The notes: generated by a model not told the origin, from the sequence alone. DNA of 64,000 nucleotides from Rufibacter roseus (GCF_001647285.1 NZ_LRML01000006.1:305665-369664); one strand, 5' to 3'. Positions 7,485 through 14,778 are shown, counted from the first letter of the stretch. A program made the numbers and translations.

Positions 7485-8036
7485 TTATGCCACATTTTTT
7501 ATCAGCTCCTTTGTGCGGGAAGTGGCTGAAAGAGTTTTAAGAAAAACCAGGAACGGCAGCATGATCACGCCCTCGGGTTTGGGCACCCCCGCCTCGCGCT
7601 GGGTAGTGCGGTAACGCTGGTAAGACTTCTTTAAAGCGTCGTATTTCACGTCCGTCTCATCAAACTCGTATTTGGCCATGAAGTAGGCGATGGCATGGCG
7701 TTGCTCCATACCGCAGGCCTCCATGTTCTCTACGAACTCATGGAAACAGGTCAGGAGAAAATCCTCCACAAGGGAATTAAACTGCACCAGCGTCTCGCCA
7801 TCGAGGTTTTTGCACCCAAGGTCAGTGATGAAGTGCTCCGGAATGCTCACGGTGTAACGCTGGGTAAATTTCTTTACGCGTTCTATTTCACGGGCCTTTG
7901 CCTTGGGTCTGCGGAGCATGTTGAACAGCGTCACCCCAATGTGGTCACGCATGCAGAGTTTATAGATGCCGCCGTACTTGGCCACAAGAAACTTCTTGAC
8001 GTGGGGCTTTACGGGGATGTGGATGGAGAGCAGCAT
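7485..8036 (-). CDS. Uncharacterised phage protein (183 aa)
   Basis: ATG at 8036, 20 bases downstream of the weak late promoter copy 4. The protein is helical and strongly basic in its first 70 residues (HVKKFLVAKYGG, RRPKAKAREIERVKKF), with no membrane segment. A basic helical protein at the early/late boundary with its own promoter could be a DNA-binding regulator or packaging-associated factor, but I see no helix-turn-helix that I can name. Function unknown. Confidence 0.65.
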   Translation of the reverse strand: MLLSIHIPVKPHVKKFLVAKYGGIYKLCMRDHIGVTLFNMLRRPKAKAREIERVKKFTQRYTVSIPEHFITDLGCKNLDGETLVQFNSLVEDFLLTCFHEFVENMEACGMEQRHAIAYFMAKYEFDETDVKYDALKKSYQRYRTTQREAGVPKPEGVIMLPFLVFLKTLSATSRTKELIKNVA

Positions 8037-8056
8037 AAATGGGAGAATTAAGATAC

Positions 8057-8092
8057 TGAAATTTATCCTATAATCCCATGGCTAGAAAGGAC
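8057..8092 (-). promoter_or_regulatory. Divergent late promoter module, copy 4
   Basis: Minus strand: GTCCTTTCT (8092-8084), 19 bases, AAATTTCA (8064-8057). The upstream box differs from the other copies by one base. The downstream box is poorly conserved against ACCTTTGC, but one base upstream in the same place TAAATTTC matches 7 of 8 positions of TAnnTTTG. It sits 20 bases before the ATG of the 183-aa gene, the expected place. Confidence 0.4.
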
Positions 8093-8167
8093 CATTTCGC
8101 AAATAAATTCTTCGCTGCAAAAACCCAGATTTAAATGCCCTAGTTCACTACTTATCACTTCCAGTAA

Positions 8168-8386
8168 GACCTGAACATGCCGCTAATGGATGGCTTTGAC
8201 TTTATGGAGACGCTAAATAAACTTAATCTTCACTCGAAGACCACAGTTGTGGTTGTTACTTCATCCTCAAATGAAGAAGACAGAGCAAAAGCTACCTCAC
8301 TTGGTGCAAAAGGCTTTTTCACAAAACCGCTTGACAAAGTAGAGCTATCATTACTTTTAGATAGCCTTTATGAATATGAGGATTGA
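8168..8386 (+). pseudogene. Truncated response-regulator receiver domain
   Basis: The frame reads DLNMPLMDGFDFMETL, then VVVVTSSSNEEDRAKATSLGAKGF and FTKPLDK: phosphoacceptor Asp, Thr/Ser switch and the conserved Lys of a CheY-like receiver. A TAA stop lies directly before the Asp codon, and the N-terminal half with its acidic pocket is missing, so only about 72 residues of a 120-residue domain remain. An ATG at 8177 could still give a 69-aa peptide lacking the Asp. It lies on the plus strand inside leftward phage genes, so it looks like a captured host fragment. Confidence 0.65.
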
Positions 8387-8451
8387 GTGCAAGGGAGAAA
8401 ACTACTCTTTCTCTACCACTCATCACCATATAAATTTCACCTGTAGGTTTT

Positions 8452-8787
8452 TTAGGTAAAGTTTAACGCCTTCTGCTGGATCTTTCCTAAAACCACCTGC
8501 AGCTTCAGCTCATGCGCCTGGCATTGAATACAACGCCTTACCGACAGCAGCTCCTCCGGACTTAGCTTGAACACGAAGGGTTTAGGCTTGGGCTTCAGGC
8601 GTTCTGAGTTGGCCCGGCTCACCAGGCGTCTGTTGAGTCGGGCAAGTGGAGTTAGGCTCAGGATCTCCTCCAGCGGCACATGCTTTCTTTTCGGTGCCTG
8701 GACAATGAATTCATAGATGGCCATGGCCAGAGCTTCCGCCTCTAGATAATCTATGTTTATGGGCTGTTTTTCAAAAATTAGCATCAT
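8452..8787 (-). CDS. Hypothetical early phage protein
   Basis: 111 aa; start overlaps the upstream stop by 4 bases (ATGA), indicating coupled translation. The first 45 residues are helical and mildly acidic; a Lys/Pro hinge (RLKPKPKPFVFK) follows; the end holds RRCIQCQAHELKLQVVLG with two cysteines in CxxC spacing, too few for a clear zinc ribbon. No family recognised. Last gene of the early leftward operon before the receiver remnant. Confidence 0.5.
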   Translation of the reverse strand: MMLIFEKQPINIDYLEAEALAMAIYEFIVQAPKRKHVPLEEILSLTPLARLNRRLVSRANSERLKPKPKPFVFKLSPEELLSVRRCIQCQAHELKLQVVLGKIQQKALNFT

Positions 8788-9089
8788 ACCATAAACCAGC
8801 TGCCGTTCTCAAACCGCCAGAGCGGCTTACCTGTGTGCATGTCATAGATGATGGCCAACTTGATCCGAGTCTTCCAGGTGTAGGCATACTTCTTCAGTCG
8901 GCTGATGCCCAGATCAGCGTTATGTGATCGGCGGTTGCCGATGTTGTCTCTGGAGTGCATGGTAAAAGATTCGTTGCCGTTGCCCAGCCTGATCCCTTCC
9001 TCGTTCCACCAGATGATCATCTTGGTCATGGCGTGGGCCACCAGCTTTTGCCCTTTCTCCGTTCGCTGGTAAGTCTGTTGTGTTTGCAT
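8784..9089 (-). CDS. Hypothetical early phage protein
   Basis: 101 aa, ATG at 9089. Basic, rich in Trp and aromatic residues (IIWWNEEGIRLG, RFENGSWFMV), no signal peptide. Translationally coupled to the next gene by an ATGA overlap and 11 bases after the coiled-coil gene. I recognise no domain; it belongs to the early/middle operon by orientation and spacing. Confidence 0.5.
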   Translation of the reverse strand: MQTQQTYQRTEKGQKLVAHAMTKMIIWWNEEGIRLGNGNESFTMHSRDNIGNRRSHNADLGISRLKKYAYTWKTRIKLAIIYDMHTGKPLWRFENGSWFMV

Positions 9090-9100
9090 TGTTATATTGA

Positions 9101-9325
9101 TTATTTGTGCATTAAAACTCTCATGGAGTAAGTTTGGTCAGATATCTTCTTCTGGTAAACTGCCGTTATATCAGCAATCTGTTTCAGATAGTAGGAATGA
9201 TCTAGATTTTTGAAATCAAGTCGTTTTCGCTCGAAAGATTCAATTTCCGTTTTCAAGCCTTTGAGAGTCTCCTGCAGTTGCCCCTGAAGAACTAAAAGCT
9301 CCATTTGCTTTTCATCGTTTTTCAT
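9101..9325 (-). CDS. Small coiled-coil protein
   Basis: 74 aa from the ATG at 9325 (MKNDEKQMELLVLQGQ); a TTG at 9349 could add 8 residues but would overlap the upstream gene by 14 bases. Residues 5-40 form a heptad-patterned coiled coil (LQGQLQETLKGLKTEIESF). Small phage early proteins of this type are common and unassigned. Function unknown. Confidence 0.45.
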   Translation of the reverse strand: MKNDEKQMELLVLQGQLQETLKGLKTEIESFERKRLDFKNLDHSYYLKQIADITAVYQKKISDQTYSMRVLMHK

Positions 9326-9335
9326 AAACCATTGG

Positions 9336-9539
9336 TTATTTTCTTTCAATTACTGGTTCCATAGGCTTGCCATAGTACCTATGCGGATTGTTTTTGATAA
9401 CATCCCAAAGCGCAGCCTTAGCTTCCTTGTGATACCTAAATGCCTTGGCATTTTCCTTGACCAAAGTTCTAGCTGGGTCACCATGTCCATCAGCTATCCA
9501 ATATGGCTCACCGCCATTTTCAAATTTTATTACCCACAT
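9336..9539 (-). CDS. Hypothetical small phage protein
   Basis: 67 aa, ATG at 9539. The sequence (MWVIKFENGGEPYWIADG, HGDPARTLVKENAKAF) has the beta-strand plus turn plus helix pattern seen in small phage proteins that accompany replication or recombination genes, but no named family is evident. It precedes the coiled-coil gene in the same direction. Confidence 0.4.
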   Translation of the reverse strand: MWVIKFENGGEPYWIADGHGDPARTLVKENAKAFRYHKEAKAALWDVIKNNPHRYYGKPMEPVIERK

Positions 9540-9651
9540 GAAACATTGGTTTTTATTGTTTATTTATTCATTTAAAAGCAAAACACTTCGGGAACCTTAG
9601 CGTAAACCTGTCTTATTGTTTTTCATTCTGGCTATATAAAATTTCCTTTAG

Positions 9652-10080
9652 GTGTCTGATAATTTCACCCAAGTGCTTTACAGTAGTAGTATTGTGGAGA
9701 TGGTTTACTACCCTGACCAAAAAATCATTGGAGCCAAGTATGGCATCCTGAACGGTTTCCCGGAAGATGAGATAATGGCGGCTATTGCCGCGTTTGAAAA
9801 GGCCTTCAGTACCCTTGAAATACATTTTCTCCTTCTAGACTCCTCCAAAGCCATCATCAGGTGGAAAGACGAGGAGCTAGCGTATGTCACTAAGCTAATC
9901 GCTGAGGCTTGCCAAGACGTTGGGGTGGGTAAAGTGGCACTGGTAAATTCTCCAAGCCTTCTCACGGAGGACAGTGTGAGGTTGGCCATCACACAATTAC
10001 TTGATAAGCAGTCATTCCCTTTCTCCTTCAAGGATTTCAACAGCACGACTAGGGCAATTTCTTGGCTGACAGCTAGATAG
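9652..10080 (+). CDS. STAS/SEC14-like (SpoIIAA-like) protein, phage cargo
   Basis: 142 aa with a GTG start at 9652; a first in-frame ATG would remove the first beta strand. Layout: beta strand (VEMVYYPDQKIIGAKY), helix, core strand HFLLLDSSKAIIRW, helix, and a closing ARAISWL-type helix (TTRAISWLTAR). The LLLDSSK strand and the terminal xxxWL helix are shared with 18441-18854 and, more distantly, 32813-33259. Established knowledge: such domains act as anti-anti-sigma-like or lipid-binding modules. It is opposite in strand to the early operon, as expected for a captured host gene. Confidence 0.6.
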   Translation: MSDNFTQVLYSSSIVEMVYYPDQKIIGAKYGILNGFPEDEIMAAIAAFEKAFSTLEIHFLLLDSSKAIIRWKDEELAYVTKLIAEACQDVGVGKVALVNSPSLLTEDSVRLAITQLLDKQSFPFSFKDFNSTTRAISWLTAR

Positions 10081-10154
10081 CACCTCCCAATTTCTTTGTG
10101 TAGATCCATCATTTTTACTTTAGATATAAAGTTTACGCTTGCGTTCTATAACCG

Positions 10155-11453
10155 CTATAGGTTTGGTATGGTGTGCTGTCGGTAGAATCTGTTGAGGGCA
10201 TCGGTCCCTAGTCTCCGGATCTTGTCTTCATGGAACTTGAAGAGCTGCAGCGGTGACTTGGCCTGCAGGCGCTTGGGGGCTTTGCCTTTTTTGTGCTTGA
10301 TGAAATCCGCCTTGGCACGGCGCAGGGCATCCGATACGCGCTGCTGGTGCGCCCAAACCTGTTTCTGGGTGTGCCAGTCCAGGGTTTTCTGGAAGCCCAA
10401 TCTGTTTTGGGCATCGAAATAGCCGGTGTCGGGTACCCACTCTGCGTAGGGCATCGGGGGGTATTTGTCGGGATGGTTCAGGTAATACTGGGCTGCCAGA
10501 TCCAGCCGCTCCATGGCCTGCAGGTGGTATTTCTCCCATTGGTCCTCCGTCAGATCTGCTTTGAAACCGAGGTAAACACCTGCCCAGATGGCATTTTTCG
10601 CCAGCTTGTCCTGGGTTTGGTCAAACTCCAGGTGCGGGTAGAGCACATGCTTGGCGTAACTCCAGAACAACTCCACGAAAGAAAGGAATTCAGGCCGCAC
10701 AGGCGGCTTTTCTGGGGCCGCCCCGCCCCCGGCTCCCGTTCCAAGCTTTCTGGCGTTCAGGGGCTCGGTAGGCCCGCTCTGTGCCGAAAGCTGCCCCTGT
10801 TGCGGCCCTGTGTGGCCCGCAGAAGAGGTTTCTAGCGTGTTGCCTGTGCCATCGCCGGCAGGCATGGCAGCCTGTGGCTCCGCCACTCCTAACTTGTCCA
10901 CACTGCTGATTTCTCTTTCTATGTTTCCAGTAGTTGCAAATGCTACATTAGCCGGAAAATCCGTGCATTCTGGAGGAGAAACCCGAGCCTCGGGCTGGAG
11001 GTCCGTAACCTGCCTTGGGTCTGTTGGGAACATGATCTTGGGGGTTATGCACAGCTCGAAATCATGGTTGCGGCCGTGGAAAACGTACCTGCTGATGAGG
11101 CCTACTTTCTTGAGCTTCCGGATGTGGTTGCGCATGGTGCGGTCAGAGGCGTTGCACTGCCTGGCCAGCGACACGGCGTTGATGAAGAGCACGGGCATGT
11201 CACCGTCAAACTCGGGCCTGAAGCCGCCGGCCATGGAACGCTCATAGGCCCTGATGTACAATTTGATCAGCCGCTCGCCGGTGGCGGTGACGGTCTGCTT
11301 AAAGGCTTTGTTGCAGGTGAAGAAAGTCTGCTCCTGCCCTGTCTTCTTCAGTACGCGCTTCCGCTCCACCACTGGTTGCTTTTCGTTCTCTTTCTCGGTG
11401 AAGCATTTCCAGGCAAGCAGCGCCTTGCCCTGTTCAATCTTGTATGGCAGCAT
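10155..11453 (-). CDS. Winged-helix phage replication-type protein
   Basis: 432 aa, ATG at 11453. The first 150 residues contain a winged helix-turn-helix: LARQCNASDRTMRNHIRKLK, then KVGLISRYVFHGRNHDFEL, the pattern of replication initiators and regulators in Bacteroidota mobile elements. Residues 175-250 are a Pro/Gly/Ala-rich linker, and residues 255-432 a helical domain with many aromatic and basic residues (AKADFIKHKKGKAPKRLQAK). It is the largest gene of the early operon. A strong hairpin at 11763-11824 lies upstream and could be a target. Replication role is inferred; a transcription regulator is the alternative. Confidence 0.6.
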   Translation of the reverse strand: MLPYKIEQGKALLAWKCFTEKENEKQPVVERKRVLKKTGQEQTFFTCNKAFKQTVTATGERLIKLYIRAYERSMAGGFRPEFDGDMPVLFINAVSLARQCNASDRTMRNHIRKLKKVGLISRYVFHGRNHDFELCITPKIMFPTDPRQVTDLQPEARVSPPECTDFPANVAFATTGNIEREISSVDKLGVAEPQAAMPAGDGTGNTLETSSAGHTGPQQGQLSAQSGPTEPLNARKLGTGAGGGAAPEKPPVRPEFLSFVELFWSYAKHVLYPHLEFDQTQDKLAKNAIWAGVYLGFKADLTEDQWEKYHLQAMERLDLAAQYYLNHPDKYPPMPYAEWVPDTGYFDAQNRLGFQKTLDWHTQKQVWAHQQRVSDALRRAKADFIKHKKGKAPKRLQAKSPLQLFKFHEDKIRRLGTDALNRFYRQHTIPNL

Positions 11454-11762
11454 GGTAAATGTCTTTTAAGGTTGCGGGACCGGCCGTACCTGGGGTGTGT
11501 CCACTCCAGGCCAAGGCCGGCCCCTTGTTGCAGACCCTGTTTGTTTGGCTTTGCCGCCTGAGCCTGACCCCAACACGAGTGCGGGAAAGCCGGACTAAGG
11601 CGTTCGCAAAGGGCAATTAAATTCCACCCCGCCCCGTGGGCAGGTTTTTTCAATGGTTGAATACAAAAGGAATAGGTTAGCCTAAGGGGCTCTGGCTGGG
11701 GATAAAATAGATTGGAAAGATATTGTCATATACATAGTTAGTAGTTTGGCAATGTAAATTAT
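11454..11762. other. Intergenic region without a convincing gene
   Basis: About 300 bases upstream of the replication-type gene. Frames here are short and low-complexity and read like shadows. The first part is GC-rich, the second (about 11640-11760) AT-rich and probably carries the promoter of the leftward gene. No repeat beyond the hairpin that follows. Confidence 0.4.
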
Positions 11763-11824
11763 GGCGGGGCCAGGGCGTTAGGCGCATCATGGCAGAATTT
11801 GCCGGAGCGCCCTTGGCCACCGCC
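11763..11824. other. Strong extended hairpin / cruciform
   Basis: The 15-base arm GGCGGGGCCAGGGCG (11763-11777) pairs with CGCCC-T-TGGCC-A-CCGCC (11808-11824) with only two single-base bulges. A smaller stem GGCA/TGCC (11791-11794 with 11800-11803) sits in the loop; GGCGC/GCGCC offers an alternative pairing. It lies 310 bases upstream of the replication-type gene. No T-run follows on either side, so it is not an ordinary terminator. Candidates: phage origin or protein-binding structure, or structured leader RNA. Confidence 0.55.
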
Positions 11825-12075
11825 TACTGCAGGCGGGTAAGCATTTGTCGTTTGTCTGTTGCCCTATCACAATTCGAGCATTTACCTGCAGCTGGTATTA
11901 ATAATCTTTCTTTATAATCCACCGTATTTTTATTACTGTTACTAATTATATACCTTATGACATTTCTAAGACAATAATCTGTAAACCAAGTCCCCCAGGG
12001 CTTACAATCTATTGTGTGATGGACAGAATTCCAGGCAGCAGCCTCAAGGCTCACCAATACACTATCCCTGAACAA
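11824..12075 (-). CDS. Doubtful small ORF with CxxC motif
   Basis: 83 aa, ATG at 12075, ending inside the hairpin at 11824. It contains AAGKCSNCDRATDKRQMLTR (a CxxC) and DYCLRNVIRYIISNSNK. Base composition is AT-rich and the frame has no family resemblance. It agrees in direction with the early operon but is separated from both neighbours by more than 160 bases. Could be a remnant; low confidence. Confidence 0.25.
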   Translation of the reverse strand: MFRDSVLVSLEAAAWNSVHHTIDCKPWGTWFTDYCLRNVIRYIISNSNKNTVDYKERLLIPAAGKCSNCDRATDKRQMLTRLQ

Positions 12076-12242
12076 CCAGTGTCTGTGCCTAATCTAAAGT
12101 TGGCTATCAAGCTGACTAGGCTTGGTTATTCTCAGGATTATATTTCAGAATTTGTCTCTGGGCCCTGGAGCCCTGAGCTTGCCCAGCAGCATCCTATGGA
12201 GGCGACTTGTCCTGAGCTCACGCTGCCCTCTAAAAAGACCAC

Positions 12243-12470
12243 CTAAAAAAGGCTCCCTTGGAGGCGGCTCTGCAGCAGTTGCAGGTCCCGCTCCTTCCGC
12301 ATGATGTCTTCCTCTGCCTTTTTCACCTTCTCGTCCTGCTCTTTCCAGAGCGGGTAGGCGGCGTCTTTGTGGATGGCTTCCCTCAACTCCATTGCCTCCT
12401 CGCGTTGCTCGCGCAGAAATTTCAAATCTGTTTCTACTGTGCGTATTTTCTCGTGAAGCTCCATTTTCAT
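12243..12470 (-). CDS. Small coiled-coil phage protein
   Basis: 75 aa from the ATG at 12470 (MKMELHEKIRTVETDLKF); a TTG 9 bases earlier is possible. Nearly the whole protein is charged coiled coil (KVKKAEEDIMRKERDLQLL). It lies in the early leftward operon. Function unknown; comparable small helical proteins in this operon (12688, 9101) suggest a set of coiled-coil early proteins. Confidence 0.5.
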   Translation of the reverse strand: MKMELHEKIRTVETDLKFLREQREEAMELREAIHKDAAYPLWKEQDEKVKKAEEDIMRKERDLQLLQSRLQGSLF

Positions 12471-12687
12471 ATATAGCAAAAAGATTTTCCTGCCTTTTTA
12501 ATAGGTATTTATTCAGGCAATCACTGTATTTATTCTCTTGTCCCAAGCTTCTAAACCTCTACCTTTACAGCTCTTTAGTTCGGGTCCGCGCTTTTTAAGC
12601 CCCGGTGAGATTAAAGCTCAGGTGCCGTGTCTGAACTAGGTGGGCCTGAACAGTCATATCTGGGGATTTCACGGTTCCTGTTGTTTT

Positions 12688-12900
12688 CTACCCTCCGCTG
12701 CTCCGCTGGAACAGCCTGAGCCGGAGCTCCACGTGTGAAAGGTCATTCTGTAGCAGGCGGCTCAGAAGAGAGCACTCGTCCTCGGTCAACTTTCCTCTCT
12801 TTAAATCCTGCTCCGCCTGCTTTAGCTCTTCCCGGAAGAACATCATCTGAAATTCGGCTATCCGGATGAGGGTGTTTGAAAAATGGCTTGTTTCTGACAT
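12688..12900 (-). CDS. Small helical phage protein
   Basis: 70 aa, ATG at 12900, 2 bases after the stop of the 119-aa regulator-like gene, so likely co-translated. Helical throughout (FFREELKQAEQDLKRGKLTE), no membrane or metal motifs. Function unknown; early operon member. Confidence 0.5.
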   Translation of the reverse strand: MSETSHFSNTLIRIAEFQMMFFREELKQAEQDLKRGKLTEDECSLLSRLLQNDLSHVELRLRLFQRSSGG

Positions 12901-12902
12901 GG

Positions 12903-13262
12903 CTAGGCTGATTTTTTCATGAAAGGCAGTTTCGCTTTCTCCTCCACCCCTATCAGCCCGAAGGCCTCAAGGTCACTCAGTTTCACCCGCTTGTCTGAGG
13001 AGAACATTTTATAGGGCAGCTTCACCATGCCGCCTTTGCCGTCTGGCTTGCCCTCCCTGATCCACTTGTTGATGGCAGACCGCTTGTGGTCTGTGTAGGC
13101 CTCAATGGTGGGGATGGACAGGTAAGGATCATCCAGTGGGTTGGCCGCGGCGTCAATGACCGGCTGCACCACCTTTAGCATGGCTTTCACGATGGCCTCG
13201 CCGAAGGTGTGCAGGTCGCCTACCGTGGGTAGTTCTTCTAATTGCTTCTTTGTCAGTGCCAT
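12903..13262 (-). CDS. Putative DNA-binding early phage protein
   Basis: 119 aa, ATG at 13262. The middle reads SIPTIEAYTDHKRSAINKWI, then REGKPDGKGGMVKLPYKMF, the spacing of a helix-turn-helix followed by a short wing, as in excisionase-like or MerR-like small regulators. Second gene of the operon that is divergent from the repressor, where lytic switch or Cro/excisionase genes sit in many temperate phages. Assignment inferred from fold pattern and position. Confidence 0.5.
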   Translation of the reverse strand: MALTKKQLEELPTVGDLHTFGEAIVKAMLKVVQPVIDAAANPLDDPYLSIPTIEAYTDHKRSAINKWIREGKPDGKGGMVKLPYKMFSSDKRVKLSDLEAFGLIGVEEKAKLPFMKKSA

Positions 13263-13318
13263 ATAAAATATTCTTTTGCGATGGAACTATTTTAAGAAAA
13301 GTTGGAACAGTTTATGTA

Positions 13319-13651
13319 TTAGGCTACAAGAACAGCCTGCTCAGGCGTTCCTTTGCCACTCAATTTTCGGGCAATGTCATGGATGGACTCTTTGATTGGG
13401 GGTTTCTCGCGGTAGAGCTCACGGCTGGAGCAGCCGAACATCTCGGCGAAGAACTCCAGCTCGCTGGTGGCCAGGTCGTTTGACCGCAGCTTCAGGTAGA
13501 AGCTGCGCTCCTTCAGTTCCGTCCGCTCCACGAACTTCTGCCTGAGCAGCTCCTTCTTACTGTTGGAAAGGTCTTCGTACTTCTCCCAGATCAGATATCT
13601 TGAATCTGCAGGAGCCGTAGCGTCGGCGATTTTTTTAGGCTTTCTTCCCAT
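13319..13651 (-). CDS. First early-operon gene, probable small regulator
   Basis: 110 aa, ATG at 13651, divergent from the XRE repressor across a 142-base control region. A basic start (MGRKPKKIADATAP) is followed by a helical segment (LRQKFVERTELKERSFYLKL, then RSNDLATSELEFFAEMFGC) that resembles the recognition part of a helix-turn-helix. Position equals that of Cro or a lytic activator; the function is inferred and no named family is recognised. Confidence 0.5.
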   Translation of the reverse strand: MGRKPKKIADATAPADSRYLIWEKYEDLSNSKKELLRQKFVERTELKERSFYLKLRSNDLATSELEFFAEMFGCSSRELYREKPPIKESIHDIARKLSGKGTPEQAVLVA

Positions 13652-13668
13652 TTTCTTAGAGTGATTTT

Positions 13669-13686
13669 ATTACATTGTGGTGTAAT
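13669..13686. promoter_or_regulatory. Candidate operator in the lysis/lysogeny control region
   Basis: Perfect inverted repeat ATTACA-N6-TGTAAT, 18 bases upstream of the first early gene and within the 142-base AT-rich gap to the repressor gene. The dyad size suits a dimeric XRE repressor. I infer repression of the leftward early operon. Confidence 0.4.
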
Positions 13687-13793
13687 ACTTATACAATACT
13701 AGCAAAAATGAATTCATGTTTCAAATTTGATTTCATTTTTGATTTAAAATATTTGCAAGTATTTGGTAATCAATAAGATTATTTTTCTCAAAA

Positions 13794-14171
13794 ATGACTT
13801 TAGGCGAAAAAATTGAGCAAGCTATATCCGAATCTGGAGAATCTTATGAGGCGGTTGCTGCTTATACTGGTATAAGTGTTGCCACTTTAAGGAGGTTAAC
13901 TAAGAAAGATTCTGCTGATACAGCTGATTTAATCAAGATCAGTGAAATATTAAAAAAGCCATTAGGCTATTTTCTTTCAGAATTGGTTAGCAATTCTGGC
14001 CAGCAACAGATTGCAAATCAGGTAAAGAAGAACAGGCAGCAGATCAGTGTTGGTGGTGAGAACTTAGATGAGCTTCGCCACCAGCTGGAGTTGTGCCAGG
14101 TGGAGCGTGAGAGTTTGACAAAGCAGCTGGCGGATAAGGAGCAGATTATAGAATTGCTAAGAAGTAAGTAG
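13794..14171 (+). CDS. XRE-family phage repressor
   Basis: 125 aa, ATG at 13794. Residues 1-65 are a canonical helix-turn-helix (GESYEAVAAYTGISVATLRR, then LIKISEILKKPLGYFL). Residues 70-85 are the linker QQIANQVKKNRQQISVGGEN and 90-125 a coiled coil (ELRHQLELCQVERESLTKQL), presumably for dimerisation. There is no peptidase domain, so induction cannot use RecA-driven self-cleavage. It is divergent from the early operon and followed by a terminator. Nearly the same tail recurs at 15604-15999 and as a remnant at 14682-14778. Confidence 0.8.
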   Translation: MTLGEKIEQAISESGESYEAVAAYTGISVATLRRLTKKDSADTADLIKISEILKKPLGYFLSELVSNSGQQQIANQVKKNRQQISVGGENLDELRHQLELCQVERESLTKQLADKEQIIELLRSK

Positions 14172-14172
14172 C

Positions 14173-14208
14173 GTTTCCGACCTGTTTCTGGGAAAACAGG
14201 TCGGAAAC
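14173..14208 (+). terminator. Hairpin terminator after the repressor
   Basis: Perfect 15-bp stem GTTTCCGACCTGTTT / AAACAGGTCGGAAAC (14173-14187, 14194-14208), starting two bases after the repressor stop codon. A member of the recurring palindrome family of this genome; followed by A-rich rather than T-rich sequence. Confidence 0.55.
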
Positions 14209-14219
14209 AAAAAATAGTT

Positions 14220-14360
14220 ATGCCAAAGAAATACCGCAAGAGCCAAGGCCAAGAACACTATGAGCGTCAGGAGCTGATGAGTAAAATCTTCTGGATAGTG
14301 GTGGCTGTTGCCTTTGGATCATGGCTGGTGATGGAGGCTTGGGAGTGGTTAATAAGGTAG
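14220..14360 (+). CDS. 46-aa single-pass membrane peptide
   Basis: ATG at 14220, stop TAG at 14358-14360. The product begins with a polar basic part (MPKKYRKSQGQEHYERQEL) and then one hydrophobic helix (KIFWIVVAVAFGSWLVM), ending MEAWEWLIR. Charge distribution predicts the N-terminus stays in the cytoplasm. It lies between the repressor and the DUF2158 gene, as small lysogenic membrane peptides often do; superinfection exclusion or a toxin-like role are possibilities only. Confidence 0.4.
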   Translation: MPKKYRKSQGQEHYERQELMSKIFWIVVAVAFGSWLVMEAWEWLIR

Positions 14361-14423
14361 CGTTTTTGGCCTGTTTTCAGGAAAAGAGCTTAAATTCATT
14401 AATTAAATTTAATTAAAACAGTT

Positions 14424-14624
14424 ATGGAAAAGGAAAATTTTAAAGAAGGCGATTTAGTAAAGCTTAAATCAGGTGGACCTGTAATGACAATTGCCTCTTC
14501 TGGTATGGGCATGGCTGCCTGCGTCTGGTTTAACAAAGATGAAATCTTCGGTAAGCATGACTTTTATTTGAAGAACCTGGTCAAAGTAGAAGCTGATCAT
14601 TCTTTTCCATTGCCTATTGGTTAA
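14424..14624 (+). CDS. DUF2158 (YodC-like) small protein
   Basis: 66 aa, ATG at 14424 with an AT-rich leader. The sequence FKEGDLVKLKSGGPVMTI, later CVWFNKDE, is the family signature (GD.V.LKSGGP.MTV ... C.WF). Known family: small soluble proteins frequent in prophages and plasmids, function unknown. It is in the cargo region just downstream of the repressor and probably transcribed in the lysogen. Confidence 0.75.
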   Translation: MEKENFKEGDLVKLKSGGPVMTIASSGMGMAACVWFNKDEIFGKHDFYLKNLVKVEADHSFPLPIG

Positions 14625-14681
14625 GAGGTGTTATGAAAAGTTTGGCAATATGTATAGGCTGATTAGCTGGGAGTAGAGAGC

Positions 14682-14778
14682 CTTCAGCACAAGCTGGAGC
14701 TATGCCAGGTAGCGGGCCAACCTTGACCAGCGGCTGAAGGATAAGGAAGAATTGATTGAGGTGCTTAGGGGAAGATAA
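14682..14778 (+). pseudogene. Broken copy of the XRE repressor tail
   Basis: The frame reads LQHKLELCQVA, then after a one-base shift ANLDQRLKDKEELIEVLRGR and TAA. This matches the coiled-coil ends of the repressors at 13794-14171 and 15604-15999 (there QLCQVEQANLEQRLKDKEEL). No helix-turn-helix remains upstream. It is the scar of a former repressor gene and a short direct repeat of its two neighbours. Confidence 0.75.

Noticed and set aside
9613..9825. A 70-codon minus-strand frame opposite the STAS/SEC14 gene
   Set aside because: It overlaps the plus-strand gene, which is supported by two paralogues in the window.
10293..11561. Several long frames on both strands inside the replication-type gene
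   Set aside because: They lie completely within the 432-aa minus-strand gene with a recognisable winged-helix domain; the GC-rich composition creates the extra open frames.
12145..12546. A 133-codon minus-strand frame overlapping the 75-aa coiled-coil gene
   Set aside because: Its translation is a Gly/Arg/Pro-rich shadow in another frame; the coiled-coil frame has the protein-like heptads.
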